In this document: positions 1-5,359 of the stretch, piece after piece
How the letters are laid out: each line of letters starts with the position of its first letter
How positions within the stretch are numbered: position 1 is the stretch's first letter
Origin: Bacteroidales bacterium
Lineage (GTDB): Bacteria > Bacteroidota > Bacteroidia > Bacteroidales > UBA932
Reading direction: 5' to 3'
Assembly (NCBI GenBank): GCA_018433265.1
Contig: JAHDRO010000262.1
Coordinates: forward strand, 1-5,359
DNA: 5,359 nucleotides
Position numbers and translations under genes: made by a program
The notes under the pieces: generated by a model
Seen by the model: the letters and a program-made list of their open reading frames with translations, nothing else
The model's database searches: none
What the model was told of the DNA's origin: nothing

Positions 1-417
1 AACAAAAGGAACAAACTGCCAGAATCTTGTATGTTTATAGCCACCAACAAAATTGGAAAGATTAAGCATGTAATCAGCATGAAGATTTAAAACATTAAAA
101 GATTCATCTCCATTATTATCAGCATACAAAGCATTAGGTCCGTATCCTTTGGCATCAATACCTGCATATTGGAAACGGAATCCGGAACATGGGGTAATCC
201 ATTTGCCAACAGAGAAATCCAAAGCAGTAGATATTCGATCACCAAATGAAAGCTCACCGTCATTCTCTCCAAAATAGACGTTACCACCAACTCCTGCAGA
301 TATGAACCAGTTATCCCACAAACCGTTTGTCAAAAACGGCCCTCTTTTGGCCTGCTCCTGGGCTGAAATCATCCCAAAGAACATCAAAAGAATTAAGGTT
401 AAAAAACTTTTCTTCAT
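1..417 (-). CDS. OmpA-family outer-membrane protein, N-terminal part (cut by window edge)
   Basis: The frame is open from an ATG at 417 to the left edge, giving 139 residues; the 3' end lies outside. Residues 1-19 (MKKSFLTLILLMFFGMISA) look like a Sec signal peptide, with likely cleavage before QEQAK. The mature start is clearly paralogous to the neighbouring 389-residue OmpA protein. Both share LTNG-WDNWF, a YFGE-DG segment, FGDR, GKWITP, an AGI block and a GGY-R block, as expected for the amino-terminal beta-barrel of this family. The family resembles the P. gingivalis Omp40/Omp41 pair, which also sits in tandem and links the outer membrane to peptidoglycan. The C-terminal peptidoglycan-binding domain is not visible here, so its presence is inferred from the paralog. 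The segment corresponding to the paralog's cysteine-containing loop differs (GYGPNALYADNNGDESF, no CxxC), and there is a single cysteine at residue 77. The gene lies 124 bases downstream of its paralog, after a terminator, with only a degenerate promoter match in between. Confidence 0.88.
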   Translation of the reverse strand, partial: MKKSFLTLILLMFFGMISAQEQAKRGPFLTNGLWDNWFISAGVGGNVYFGENDGELSFGDRISTALDFSVGKWITPCSGFRFQYAGIDAKGYGPNALYADNNGDESFNVLNLHADYMLNLSNFVGGYKHTRFWQFVPFV

Positions 418-439
418 AGTATTATCGAGTTAATTTCGT

Positions 440-470
440 GAAAGATAATAAAAAATATTTCAAACAGAAA
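440..470 (-). promoter_or_regulatory. Weak candidate promoter for the left-edge OmpA gene
   Basis: On the minus strand TATCTTTC (447-440) lies 19 bases from TTTC (470-467). This has the geometry of the Bacteroidota primary sigma-factor promoter (TTTG, about 19 bases, TAnnTTTG), but the final G of each box is replaced by C. The -7 box is 22 bases from the ATG at 417, implying a very short leader. TATCTTT also occurs in the stronger promoter of the upstream paralog, so this could be a decayed copy. A TTTG at 464-461 is only 13 bases from the -7 box, which is too close. In AT-rich DNA a match this imperfect may be chance. Confidence 0.3.
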
Positions 471-494
471 ATATTTTTACAAAAATATTTTTAC
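467..494. repeat. Two tandem copies of a 14-base AT-rich repeat
   Basis: Positions 467-480 (GAAAATATTTTTAC) and 481-494 (AAAAATATTTTTAC) are adjacent copies that differ only at the first base. They fill the space between the terminator of the upstream OmpA gene and the candidate promoter of the downstream one. No function is evident; polymerase slippage or an AT-rich upstream element are possible explanations. Confidence 0.5.
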
Positions 495-521
495 AAAAAA
501 AACCCATCTTAACAGACGGGT
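495..521 (-). terminator. Intrinsic terminator after the 389-residue OmpA gene
   Basis: Read on the minus strand, ACCCGTCT (521-514) pairs with AGATGGGT (509-502) around the loop GTTA. This is an eight-pair stem with one G-U pair, followed at once by seven T residues (501-495). The hairpin begins 20 bases after the stop codon at 542. It should end the OmpA transcript, although some read-through into the next paralog is possible. Confidence 0.85.
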
Positions 522-541
522 CTAATTTATAACGTTCTAAA

Positions 542-1711
542 TTACTCAATGATTACGACACGATTTAATGGAGCTTTGTCAAACGGCTGTTGTTCATCGC
601 CAAATGCAATTTTTTGAAGCTGTGAAGGATTAACACCAAACTTATTTACAAGAGCATCATAAACCCTATTTACCCTATCTTCGCTAAGTTTCTTGTTAAT
701 TTTCTTATTACCAGTCTGTTTGTCAGCATAACCGGAGATCTTGTAAGTCAGGCCAGATTTCTTAATTACTTCTGCATATTCACCAAGATTAATAAGATCT
801 TTATCACTCAATTTACTACTGTTAATAGCAAACCAAACAGCCATCTTACCTGCAAGATATTCTGTATTGGTAATAATTTTAGGCCCTTTTGCCTTTTCTG
901 CATTCAATTCGTTCTCCAATTGTTTTGCATTGTTGTCAGTTTCTACAATTTTTTTCTCAAGATCAGCAATTTTGCTTGTATAAGGAGTATAGTCGCATGG
1001 AACAGGTTTTACATATTTAGCAAAATCACGTTTCATAAAATTGTAAGTGACACCAACAGTCGCAGTTGCAAGTTCTTCTATTCCCTGTCCAACCTCATAT
1101 CCGTCAAATCTGTCATTAACCAATAGTGTTTTAATCTCAATGTTAAAGTCCACAGCATCAGAAATACGAACTTTGTTTATTAGACCTATAGTAGCACCAA
1201 CTTCATTAAATTTTGGATTGACATCTTCTTTCCAGGATCTAGCCCAGCCAAATCCTGCATAAGGGATGAATGACCATGTTCGGTCTGTTCTGTATCCACC
1301 AATTGTATTAGACACGTTCCAGAGAAAATCACCATGGATGTTAAACATGTTGAATTTTTCGGTATAGCAATTAGCACATCCGCCGTATTGTTTATCAATG
1401 AAATTACCTTGATTCTGAATCATGCCACCTTTTACGCCTATGCCAGCAAATTGTCCACGAACGCCAAAAAGTGGTGTTATCCATTTACCAAGTGATATAT
1501 CAAATGCGGGAGCTAATCGGTCGCCAAAATCTATCTTTCCATCATGTTCTCCAAAGTAGATCTGTGCTCCTCCCCCTATTCCAACAAACCAGTTATCCCA
1601 GAAACCATTTGTAAGGTATTGGTTATACTTTACGTCGGCCTTTGTTTCTTGCTGTTGGGCATATGCTGACACAACAGCAAACATCATGACTAAAGTTAGA
1701 ATCCTCTTCAT
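542..1711 (-). CDS. OmpA-family outer-membrane protein with peptidoglycan-binding C-terminus
   Basis: This is a complete 389-residue protein that probably forms an outer-membrane barrel and anchors the membrane to peptidoglycan. Residues 1-18 (MKRILTLVMMFAVVSAYA) are a signal peptide with an AYA|Q cleavage site. Residues about 30-227 are glycine- and aromatic-rich alternating strands typical of a small beta-barrel. Residues about 245-275 are charged and heptad-like (IADLEKKIVETDNNAKQLEN), a likely periplasmic coiled-coil spacer. Residues about 285-389 form the OmpA-like domain, with the conserved GYAD (Asp330) and LSEDR (Arg346) elements that correspond to the Asp and Arg of Escherichia coli OmpA that bind diaminopimelate. 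The end, NRVVIIE, resembles the NRIVV terminus of the P. gingivalis Omp40/41 proteins. A CANC motif (Cys112, Cys115) sits in a predicted loop and is absent from the downstream paralog; another Cys (239) is in the linker. The start at 1711 is chosen because it gives an intact signal peptide. No Shine-Dalgarno sequence precedes it. The gene has its own consensus promoter and terminator, so it is probably transcribed alone at a high level. Confidence 0.95.
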   Translation of the reverse strand: MKRILTLVMMFAVVSAYAQQQETKADVKYNQYLTNGFWDNWFVGIGGGAQIYFGEHDGKIDFGDRLAPAFDISLGKWITPLFGVRGQFAGIGVKGGMIQNQGNFIDKQYGGCANCYTEKFNMFNIHGDFLWNVSNTIGGYRTDRTWSFIPYAGFGWARSWKEDVNPKFNEVGATIGLINKVRISDAVDFNIEIKTLLVNDRFDGYEVGQGIEELATATVGVTYNFMKRDFAKYVKPVPCDYTPYTSKIADLEKKIVETDNNAKQLENELNAEKAKGPKIITNTEYLAGKMAVWFAINSSKLSDKDLINLGEYAEVIKKSGLTYKISGYADKQTGNKKINKKLSEDRVNRVYDALVNKFGVNPSQLQKIAFGDEQQPFDKAPLNRVVIIE

Positions 1712-1766
1712 AATAATTCAGTTTAGTTTAAAATTAAAAAATCAAATACCCACAACTTATCTTATA

Positions 1767-1797
1767 CAAAGATAATACGAAAAATAAAACATCCAAA
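1767..1797 (-). promoter_or_regulatory. Bacteroidota-type promoter of the 389-residue OmpA gene
   Basis: On the minus strand TATCTTTG (1774-1767) matches the -7 consensus TAnnTTTG exactly. It is preceded by TTTG (1797-1794) at a spacing of exactly 19 bases, the usual geometry for the primary sigma factor of Bacteroides and relatives. The -7 box is 55 bases from the ATG at 1711, predicting a leader of nearly 50 bases that is AT-rich and lacks an SD. The -33 box lies inside the T-tract of the preceding rplI terminator. Confidence 0.8.
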
Positions 1798-1827
1798 AAA
1801 GAGAAGAGAGGATTTTACTCCTCTCCC
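1795..1827 (-). terminator. Intrinsic terminator of rpsF-rpsR-rplI, overlapping the rplI stop codon
   Basis: Read on the minus strand, GAGAGGA (1825-1819) pairs perfectly with TCCTCTC (1812-1806) around a six-base loop. Two further G-U pairs are possible at the base (1827/1804 and 1826/1805). The T-rich tail TTCTC (1805-1801) and six Ts (1800-1795) follow. The rplI stop codon TAA (1817-1815) is in the loop, so the last codons of rplI form the left arm of the stem. Confidence 0.8.
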
Positions 1828-2267
1828 ACAACCTCTATCTTAATATTAGCCTTAATGTCCCTGTAACACTTAACAACCGCATCATAAACACCTACTTCCT
1901 TAACATTTTCCTCACTTGTTATGGTAATGTTTCTGCGATCTATCTCAAAGCCCTGAAGCGCAAGAGCATCTGCTACCTGAATATTATTGACAGAACCAAA
2001 AATCTTGCCTGTAGAACTTACCTTAGTTAAAATTTTAACCTGCAATCCTTCAAGTTTTGTCGCCAATATCATTGCATCCTCACGAATTTTAGCCTCTTTA
2101 TGAGCCCTTTGTCTCATATTTTCTTCATGAACCTTTTTGGCAGAAGAAGTTGCCATAATCGCAAAACCTTTTGGTATCAAGTAATTTACAGCATATCCAT
2201 TGCGGACTGTTACTACATCGTCCTTATGACCCAGATTGGGAACATCCTGTTTAAGTATAATTTCCAT
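1815..2267 (-). CDS. rplI: 50S ribosomal protein bL9
   Basis: This is a complete 150-residue protein, the normal length for the family. bL9 binds 23S rRNA near the L1 stalk and extends outward across the ribosome surface. Residues 13-36 carry the family signature (GHKDDVVTVRNGYAVNYLIP and following KGFA). Residues about 41-75 are the charged connecting helix, and residues about 76-150 are the C-terminal domain, including GKIFGSV at 87-93. The arginine usual in the signature's GYARNYL position is valine here (GYAVNYL), a modest variation. It is the third gene of the rpsF-rpsR-rplI operon and starts 12 bases after the rpsR stop. Unusually for this phylum it has a strong Shine-Dalgarno element. 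The 3' end codes through the operon terminator. Confidence 0.98.
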   Translation of the reverse strand: MEIILKQDVPNLGHKDDVVTVRNGYAVNYLIPKGFAIMATSSAKKVHEENMRQRAHKEAKIREDAMILATKLEGLQVKILTKVSSTGKIFGSVNNIQVADALALQGFEIDRRNITITSEENVKEVGVYDAVVKCYRDIKANIKIEVVGEE

Positions 2268-2275
2268 AAAATCTC

Positions 2276-2281
2276 CCTCCT
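2276..2281 (-). promoter_or_regulatory. Strong Shine-Dalgarno element of rplI, overlapping the rpsR stop codon
   Basis: The minus strand reads TAGGAGGGAGATTTT and then ATG. The hexamer AGGAGG (2281-2276) is fully complementary to the CCUCCU anti-SD core and ends 8 bases before the rplI ATG, an ideal distance. Its first two bases belong to the rpsR TAG stop codon (2282-2280). None of the other gene starts visible here has anything comparable; rpsR has only a weak purine run. The overlap suggests translational coupling of rpsR and rplI. Confidence 0.75.
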
Positions 2282-2549
2282 ATTTCAATAAATCAGTTAC
2301 ATAAGGTAATAACGCAAGGTGTCTGGCACGTTTAACTGCCTGGGCAACCTTCTTCTGAAATTTCTGTGAAGTACCGGTAAGACGGCGTGGCAAAATTTTA
2401 CCTTGCTCATTAAGAAATCTTTTAAGAAATTCAGGATCCTTATAGTCCACATACTTAATACCGGCTTTTTTAAAACGACAGTATTTTTTCTTCTTTACCT
2501 CAACAGTTGGTGGGTTCAGATAACGTATTTCATTATTTTGACTTGCCAT
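2280..2549 (-). CDS. rpsR: 30S ribosomal protein bS18
   Basis: This protein of 89 residues begins [11 protein letters not shown]. It is a 30S platform protein that binds 16S rRNA as a heterodimer with bS6. The core is recognisable in [20 protein letters not shown] (residues 19-38), [12 protein letters not shown] (45-56), [20 protein letters not shown] (57-76) and the end [13 protein letters not shown]. The length and sequence are very close to Bacteroides bS18. An in-frame upstream ATG at 2606 would add 19 residues ([19 protein letters not shown]) that overlap the end of rpsF and do not resemble the family, so the ATG at 2549 is preferred. It lies 13 bases after the rpsF stop and is preceded by a weak purine-rich GAAGAG. 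The gene is expressed as the middle member of the rpsF operon, keeping bS6 and bS18 synthesis matched. Its stop codon overlaps the rplI ribosome-binding site. Confidence 0.97.
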   Translation of the reverse strand: MASQNNEIRYLNPPTVEVKKKKYCRFKKAGIKYVDYKDPEFLKRFLNEQGKILPRRLTGTSQKFQKKVAQAVKRARHLALLPYVTDLLK

Positions 2550-2562
2550 AATTTTACTCTTC

Positions 2563-2907
2563 TTAGTTTTTATTTTCTGCCATATTTGCACGTTTCTTCT
2601 CTGCATAGGCTATTGCATGCTTATCCATAGCAAAAGTAAGAAAACGAATAATGCGCTCATCACGACGATATTGAGTTTCAAGTTTGGTGATAAATGAAGG
2701 GTCTGCCTTAAACTCAATTAAATGATAAAAACCTGTAGTTTTCTTTTGGATAGGGTAAGCCAACTTTCTGAGCCCCCAGTCTTCTTCGTGAACGATTTCA
2801 CCCTGATTGTCGGTGATAAAGTCACGAAACTTTTTTACCGTTTCCTTTATCTGGACTTCAGATAAAACGGGAGTAGCAATGAAAACGGTTTCGTACTGTT
2901 TTAACAT
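2563..2907 (-). CDS. rpsF: 30S ribosomal protein bS6
   Basis: This complete 114-residue protein pairs with bS18 on the 30S platform. The start [16 protein letters not shown] matches the family's first beta-strand and the loop after it. The conserved segment [20 protein letters not shown] lies at residues 44-63, continuing into IEF, and [11 protein letters not shown] at 81-91 carries the RNA- and bS18-facing arginines. The C-terminal tail after about residue 97 ([18 protein letters not shown]) is charged and probably disordered, as in other Bacteroidales. It is the first gene of rpsF-rpsR-rplI, with its own consensus promoter about 50 bases upstream. No Shine-Dalgarno sequence precedes the ATG, only an A-rich stretch, normal for Bacteroidota. 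No ssb or priB gene is inserted between rpsF and rpsR, unlike in Firmicutes and Proteobacteria. Confidence 0.98.
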   Translation of the reverse strand: MLKQYETVFIATPVLSEVQIKETVKKFRDFITDNQGEIVHEEDWGLRKLAYPIQKKTTGFYHLIEFKADPSFITKLETQYRRDERIIRFLTFAMDKHAIAYAEKKRANMAENKN

Positions 2908-2955
2908 ACTCTTTTTGTGTGTTTATTAAATTATAAAATTATTTAAAAAGGGCTG

Positions 2956-2986
2956 CAAAGTTATAAAATAATTACATTCAAACAAA
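2956..2986 (-). promoter_or_regulatory. Bacteroidota-type promoter of the rpsF-rpsR-rplI operon
   Basis: On the minus strand TAACTTTG (2963-2956) matches TAnnTTTG exactly and lies 19 bases downstream of TTTG (2986-2983). A second TTTG at 2982-2979 would give a less usual 15-base spacing. The -33 box directly abuts the last base of the pepD stop codon (2987). The -7 box is 48 bases from the rpsF ATG, giving a leader of about 40 AT-rich bases in which I see no convincing hairpin. Confidence 0.78.
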
Positions 2987-4444
2987 TTATTTCTTAATGG
3001 GGGCTTCCTTAAGAACTTCAACTACATAGTTCCACCACTTTTCAACACTTTTAATATTCACTCTTTCATCCGGAGAATGAGGAGATTTGATGGTAGGACC
3101 GCAGGAAATCATGTCCCAATTCGGATATGTTCCTCCAAGAATCCCACATTCCAAACCTGCATGAATGGCTTTTACCTCAGGCTCTTTGCCATAAAGCTTT
3201 TTATAAACGCCCTTCATGATTTTCAAGATATCCGAATCCATATTCGGCTTCCAGCCGGGATAACCACCTGTCAGACTGACTTTAGCTCCTGCAAGATCAA
3301 AAACAGACTTAAGAGAAATTGCATGTATTTCCTTAGCAGAATCAACGGAACTTCTCATAAGAGACTTAACATCTATCTTACCATTTCCGCTTTTAACAAT
3401 AGCTAAGTTGTTGGAAGTTTCTACAAGCCCCGGCATCGCATCACTCATTCTCTCAACTCCGTTTGGACATGCATAGATTGCCTTAACTGCCTTGAGGGCA
3501 ATTTCCGGATCAATTGCTCTGACAGGTCTTTTAGCAATATTAAGTTCAATATTGAGATTCGGTTCCTGAGCAGCAAGTTCTACCTTCATGTCGCTAAAAT
3601 GTTTGCTTACTATCTTTTTGGCAGTTGATATCTTTGAAGCTGGTATCGCCAAAGTCGCAAAAGCCTCTCTTGGAATTGCATTTCTCAACGAACCACCTTC
3701 AAAGGATGCAATGAGGGCACCGGATTTTTCAACGAGAGGCAGAAGTAATCTCACTAAAGCCTTGTTGGCATTTCCACGACCAAGAACTATATCCATACCT
3801 GAATGGCCTCCTTTAAGACCGGTTATAGCAAGGGCGAGTCCAATATAGTCTGCAGGGACAGGAACTGTTGTATATTTGAATGTAGCTGTTGCATCCAGAC
3901 CACCTGCACATCCCACATAAAGTTCTCCTTCGTCTTCTGAATCAAGATTTATCAATATGTCACCTTTCAAAAGACCCGGCTTCAAACCTCTTGCTCCTGT
4001 CATCCCCGTCTCTTCATCAACAGTAATCAATACTTCAATAGGACCGTGAACTAGATCTTTAGCTTCAAGAACAGCCATTGCCACAGCTACTCCCATTCCA
4101 TTATCAGCCCCAAGGGTGGTACCTGTTGCATATACCCAGTCATCCACAATCCTGGGTTCAATTGGATCTTTCTCAAAATCATGAACCTTGTCACTGTTTT
4201 TCTGCGGTACCATATCTATATGTGCCTGAAGAATAATCCCTTTACGATTTTCCATACCTTTGGTAGCAGGTTTTCGTATAATAACGTTTCCAAGTTCATC
4301 CTTAAATGTTTCAAGACCCAAACTTTTCCCGAAATTTTCCATAAACATTACAGCCTTGGCTTCTTTCTTTGAAGGACGGGGTATCCGGGTAAGAGATTCA
4401 AAATGTTTCCATACCCTTGTCGGATTTAAATTAGCAATACTCAT
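2987..4444 (-). CDS. pepD: Cytosolic Xaa-His / nonspecific dipeptidase (M20 family, PepD)
   Basis: This complete 485-residue metallopeptidase, the usual length for PepD, hydrolyses dipeptides such as Xaa-His in the cytoplasm; no signal peptide is seen. It has the two-zinc M20 core. His75 and Asp77 lie in QAHIDMVPQ, Asp114 in LGADNGMG, Glu144 and Glu145 in VDEETGMTGARGL, Asp168 in NLDSEDEGELYVG, and His456 in SPHSPDERV. As I recall them, the corresponding Vibrio/E. coli PepD residues (His80, Asp82, Asp119, Glu149, Glu150, Asp173, His461) are all offset by exactly five, so every metal and catalytic residue is present. Residues about 190-395 form the lid/dimerisation domain, with GGHSGMDI at 212-219. 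The ATG at 4444 is supported by the typical PepD start and by the in-frame spacing to the catalytic residues. It follows the DUF4831 gene by 36 bases, with no terminator or consensus promoter in the gap, so co-transcription is likely. No strong terminator follows either, so some transcripts may continue into rpsF. Confidence 0.96.
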   Translation of the reverse strand: MSIANLNPTRVWKHFESLTRIPRPSKKEAKAVMFMENFGKSLGLETFKDELGNVIIRKPATKGMENRKGIILQAHIDMVPQKNSDKVHDFEKDPIEPRIVDDWVYATGTTLGADNGMGVAVAMAVLEAKDLVHGPIEVLITVDEETGMTGARGLKPGLLKGDILINLDSEDEGELYVGCAGGLDATATFKYTTVPVPADYIGLALAITGLKGGHSGMDIVLGRGNANKALVRLLLPLVEKSGALIASFEGGSLRNAIPREAFATLAIPASKISTAKKIVSKHFSDMKVELAAQEPNLNIELNIAKRPVRAIDPEIALKAVKAIYACPNGVERMSDAMPGLVETSNNLAIVKSGNGKIDVKSLMRSSVDSAKEIHAISLKSVFDLAGAKVSLTGGYPGWKPNMDSDILKIMKGVYKKLYGKEPEVKAIHAGLECGILGGTYPNWDMISCGPTIKSPHSPDERVNIKSVEKWWNYVVEVLKEAPIKK

Positions 4445-4480
4445 TTCTATAAATATTAAAATTTGTTAAGATTAAACAAT

Positions 4481-5359
4481 TTACTTTTTTGCTGTTGCTA
4501 CCTCTATGGGAAATGATAGCAAGTTCCCCAACTGATATACAGGAACTCTTGTCTGTAAAAGGATATTCTGGCCATCAATAACTTTAGCCACCATAGCTGC
4601 CGGTCTTCTATATACTATACTTCCCTTTCCTCCTGAAATGTCGGTCTTAGGTGCAGGTGCAACTTTATCTTCCAACGAGAGTTCCAAAACAACAGGTCTT
4701 CCAGCAATATTTGATGCAGGCAATAAACCTTGTGATTCAGAAAATCTGAAGGCTATATATATCTGTTTCTGGTTATCCTGTGAAGGAACTACGTCATAAC
4801 TCATTTTTTGAATATCAAATATGCTTTTACCTAAAAAAAGCGACATGTATTCATCCTCTATTCTGTTAATTTCCTCTATTGCAGCTCTCAATGCATCACC
4901 ACTAAAAGTAGCATCAGTTTCTCCGGTAATAATCTCAAGCCTCTTTGTTCTCAGTTTAAATATGAGATTGGCAGCTTCTTCTGCTCTTCTTTCGATGCTC
5001 TTCTCAACAACCTGACTCTGCTGAACGCCCACCTTTTCGAGGCCTTTTGCAGTCTGAACAGTTTTATAAAGCGTGGTTTGCTCGCTTGTAAGATTATTAG
5101 AAACACTCGCAGGATTAAACAGCTGGCCAGAAGTGATATTGTGAAACCTCATCTTGTCACTTTTCCCGGCATATGAATCTGACCACATAATTAACCCCTG
5201 ACTTATAAATTCAAGAAAATTGGCAGAAGCATTCTTAGAATTACCCAGGTTGACTGCATAATTAGCAGAGTAATCCGCTTCAATGTAAGGGGTAATCTCC
5301 ACTGATTTCAATTTGTAAATTTCCATATTGTCCTCTCTGGCCTGTATCCCAAGATACTT
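4481..5359 (-). CDS. DUF4831 family protein, 5' end outside the window
   Basis: The open frame runs without a stop from the right edge to TAA at 4481-4483, giving 292 visible residues. An ATG at 5326 is probably internal. The 11 codons before it (KYLGIQAREDN) continue the family's usual YLG segment, and DUF4831 proteins are longer, with an N-terminal signal sequence expected upstream. I recognise the family by the helical block at visible residues about 120-180 (RRAEEAANLIFKLRTKRLEI, a short GETDATFSGDAL turn, then EEINRIEDEYMSLFLGKS). The C-terminal beta-rich part also fits, with GSIVYRRPAA and VPVYQLGNLLSFP. The family is largely restricted to Bacteroidota and has no established function; export to the envelope is inferred from relatives, not visible here. 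It sits just upstream of pepD and is probably co-transcribed with it, which by itself does not prove a shared role. Confidence 0.78.
   Translation of the reverse strand, partial: KYLGIQAREDNMEIYKLKSVEITPYIEADYSANYAVNLGNSKNASANFLEFISQGLIMWSDSYAGKSDKMRFHNITSGQLFNPASVSNNLTSEQTTLYKTVQTAKGLEKVGVQQSQVVEKSIERRAEEAANLIFKLRTKRLEIITGETDATFSGDALRAAIEEINRIEDEYMSLFLGKSIFDIQKMSYDVVPSQDNQKQIYIAFRFSESQGLLPASNIAGRPVVLELSLEDKVAPAPKTDISGGKGSIVYRRPAAMVAKVIDGQNILLQTRVPVYQLGNLLSFPIEVATAKK

Noticed and set aside
87..290. 67-codon minus-strand frame near the left edge
   Set aside because: It is in a different frame from the 139-residue OmpA N-terminus, which has a signal peptide and clear similarity to its neighbour.
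920..1262. Open frames on the plus strand inside the OmpA gene
   Set aside because: They lie wholly antisense to a well-supported gene, overlap one another and encode no recognisable protein. The same holds for plus-strand frames inside the ribosomal genes, pepD and the DUF4831 gene.
1186..1398. 70-codon minus-strand frame inside the 389-residue OmpA gene
   Set aside because: It is an alternative frame of a gene whose full-length reading frame is intact and conserved.
2550..2606. Upstream in-frame ATG at 2606 as the start of rpsR
   Set aside because: The extra 19 residues do not resemble bS18, would overlap rpsF by 44 bases, and the 89-residue form starting [11 protein letters not shown] matches the family length and start.
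2908..2955. bS6:bS18 autoregulatory leader RNA upstream of rpsF
   Set aside because: The short leader has no hairpin and no CCG-containing bulge such as the known motif shows. A covariance-model search would be needed to say more.
2966..2992. Inverted repeat AAATAATT / AATTATTT after pepD as a terminator
   Set aside because: The stem is A/T only with an 11-base loop and no proper T-tract. It overlaps the rpsF promoter and could easily be chance in AT-rich DNA.
4445..4480. Separate promoter for pepD in the gap after the DUF4831 gene
   Set aside because: No TAnnTTTG box with a correctly spaced TTTG is present in this 36-base AT-rich gap.
5324..5326. ATG at 5326 as the true start of the DUF4831 gene
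   Set aside because: The frame remains open to the window edge, and the preceding codons (KYLGIQARED) fit the family, so this methionine is probably internal.

Overview
The window looks like a chromosomal core-genome segment of a member of the Bacteroidota, most likely order Bacteroidales. The evidence is the AT-rich intergenic DNA, two exact matches to the Bacteroides-type promoter (TTTG, 19 bases, TAnnTTTG), the general absence of Shine-Dalgarno sequences, ribosomal proteins bS6, bS18 and bL9 of the Bacteroidales type, a DUF4831 protein, and OmpA-family porins resembling the tandem Omp40/Omp41 (Pgm6/Pgm7) pair of Porphyromonas gingivalis. The genus cannot be fixed from the sequence alone. 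Every gene lies on the minus strand, so transcription runs from high to low coordinates.

In transcription order, a DUF4831 family gene enters from the right edge (5' end outside the window). It is followed 36 bases later by pepD, an M20-family cytosolic Xaa-His/nonspecific dipeptidase. A consensus promoter whose upstream box directly abuts the pepD stop codon then starts the ribosomal operon rpsF-rpsR-rplI (bS6, bS18, bL9), with gaps of 13 and 12 bases. That operon ends at a hairpin terminator which contains the rplI stop codon in its loop. The T-tract of the terminator also supplies the -33 box of the next promoter. That promoter drives a complete 389-residue OmpA-family outer-membrane protein with its own terminator. 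A paralogous OmpA-family gene follows and runs off the left edge after 139 codons.

The genes fall into three functional blocks: peptide breakdown plus a protein of unknown function, translation, and cell-envelope anchoring to peptidoglycan. No mobile element, CRISPR array, tRNA, rRNA or phage gene was seen, and no intergenic stretch is longer than 124 bases. I do not see an undescribed multi-gene system here.

The most interesting details are regulatory. One is a full AGGAGG Shine-Dalgarno element fused to the rpsR stop codon in front of rplI, in a phylum whose ribosomes normally hide the anti-SD using bS6, bS18 and bS21. Another is the very compact terminator/promoter junction between rplI and the OmpA gene. 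A third is the divergence of the two tandem OmpA paralogs in promoter strength and in one loop.
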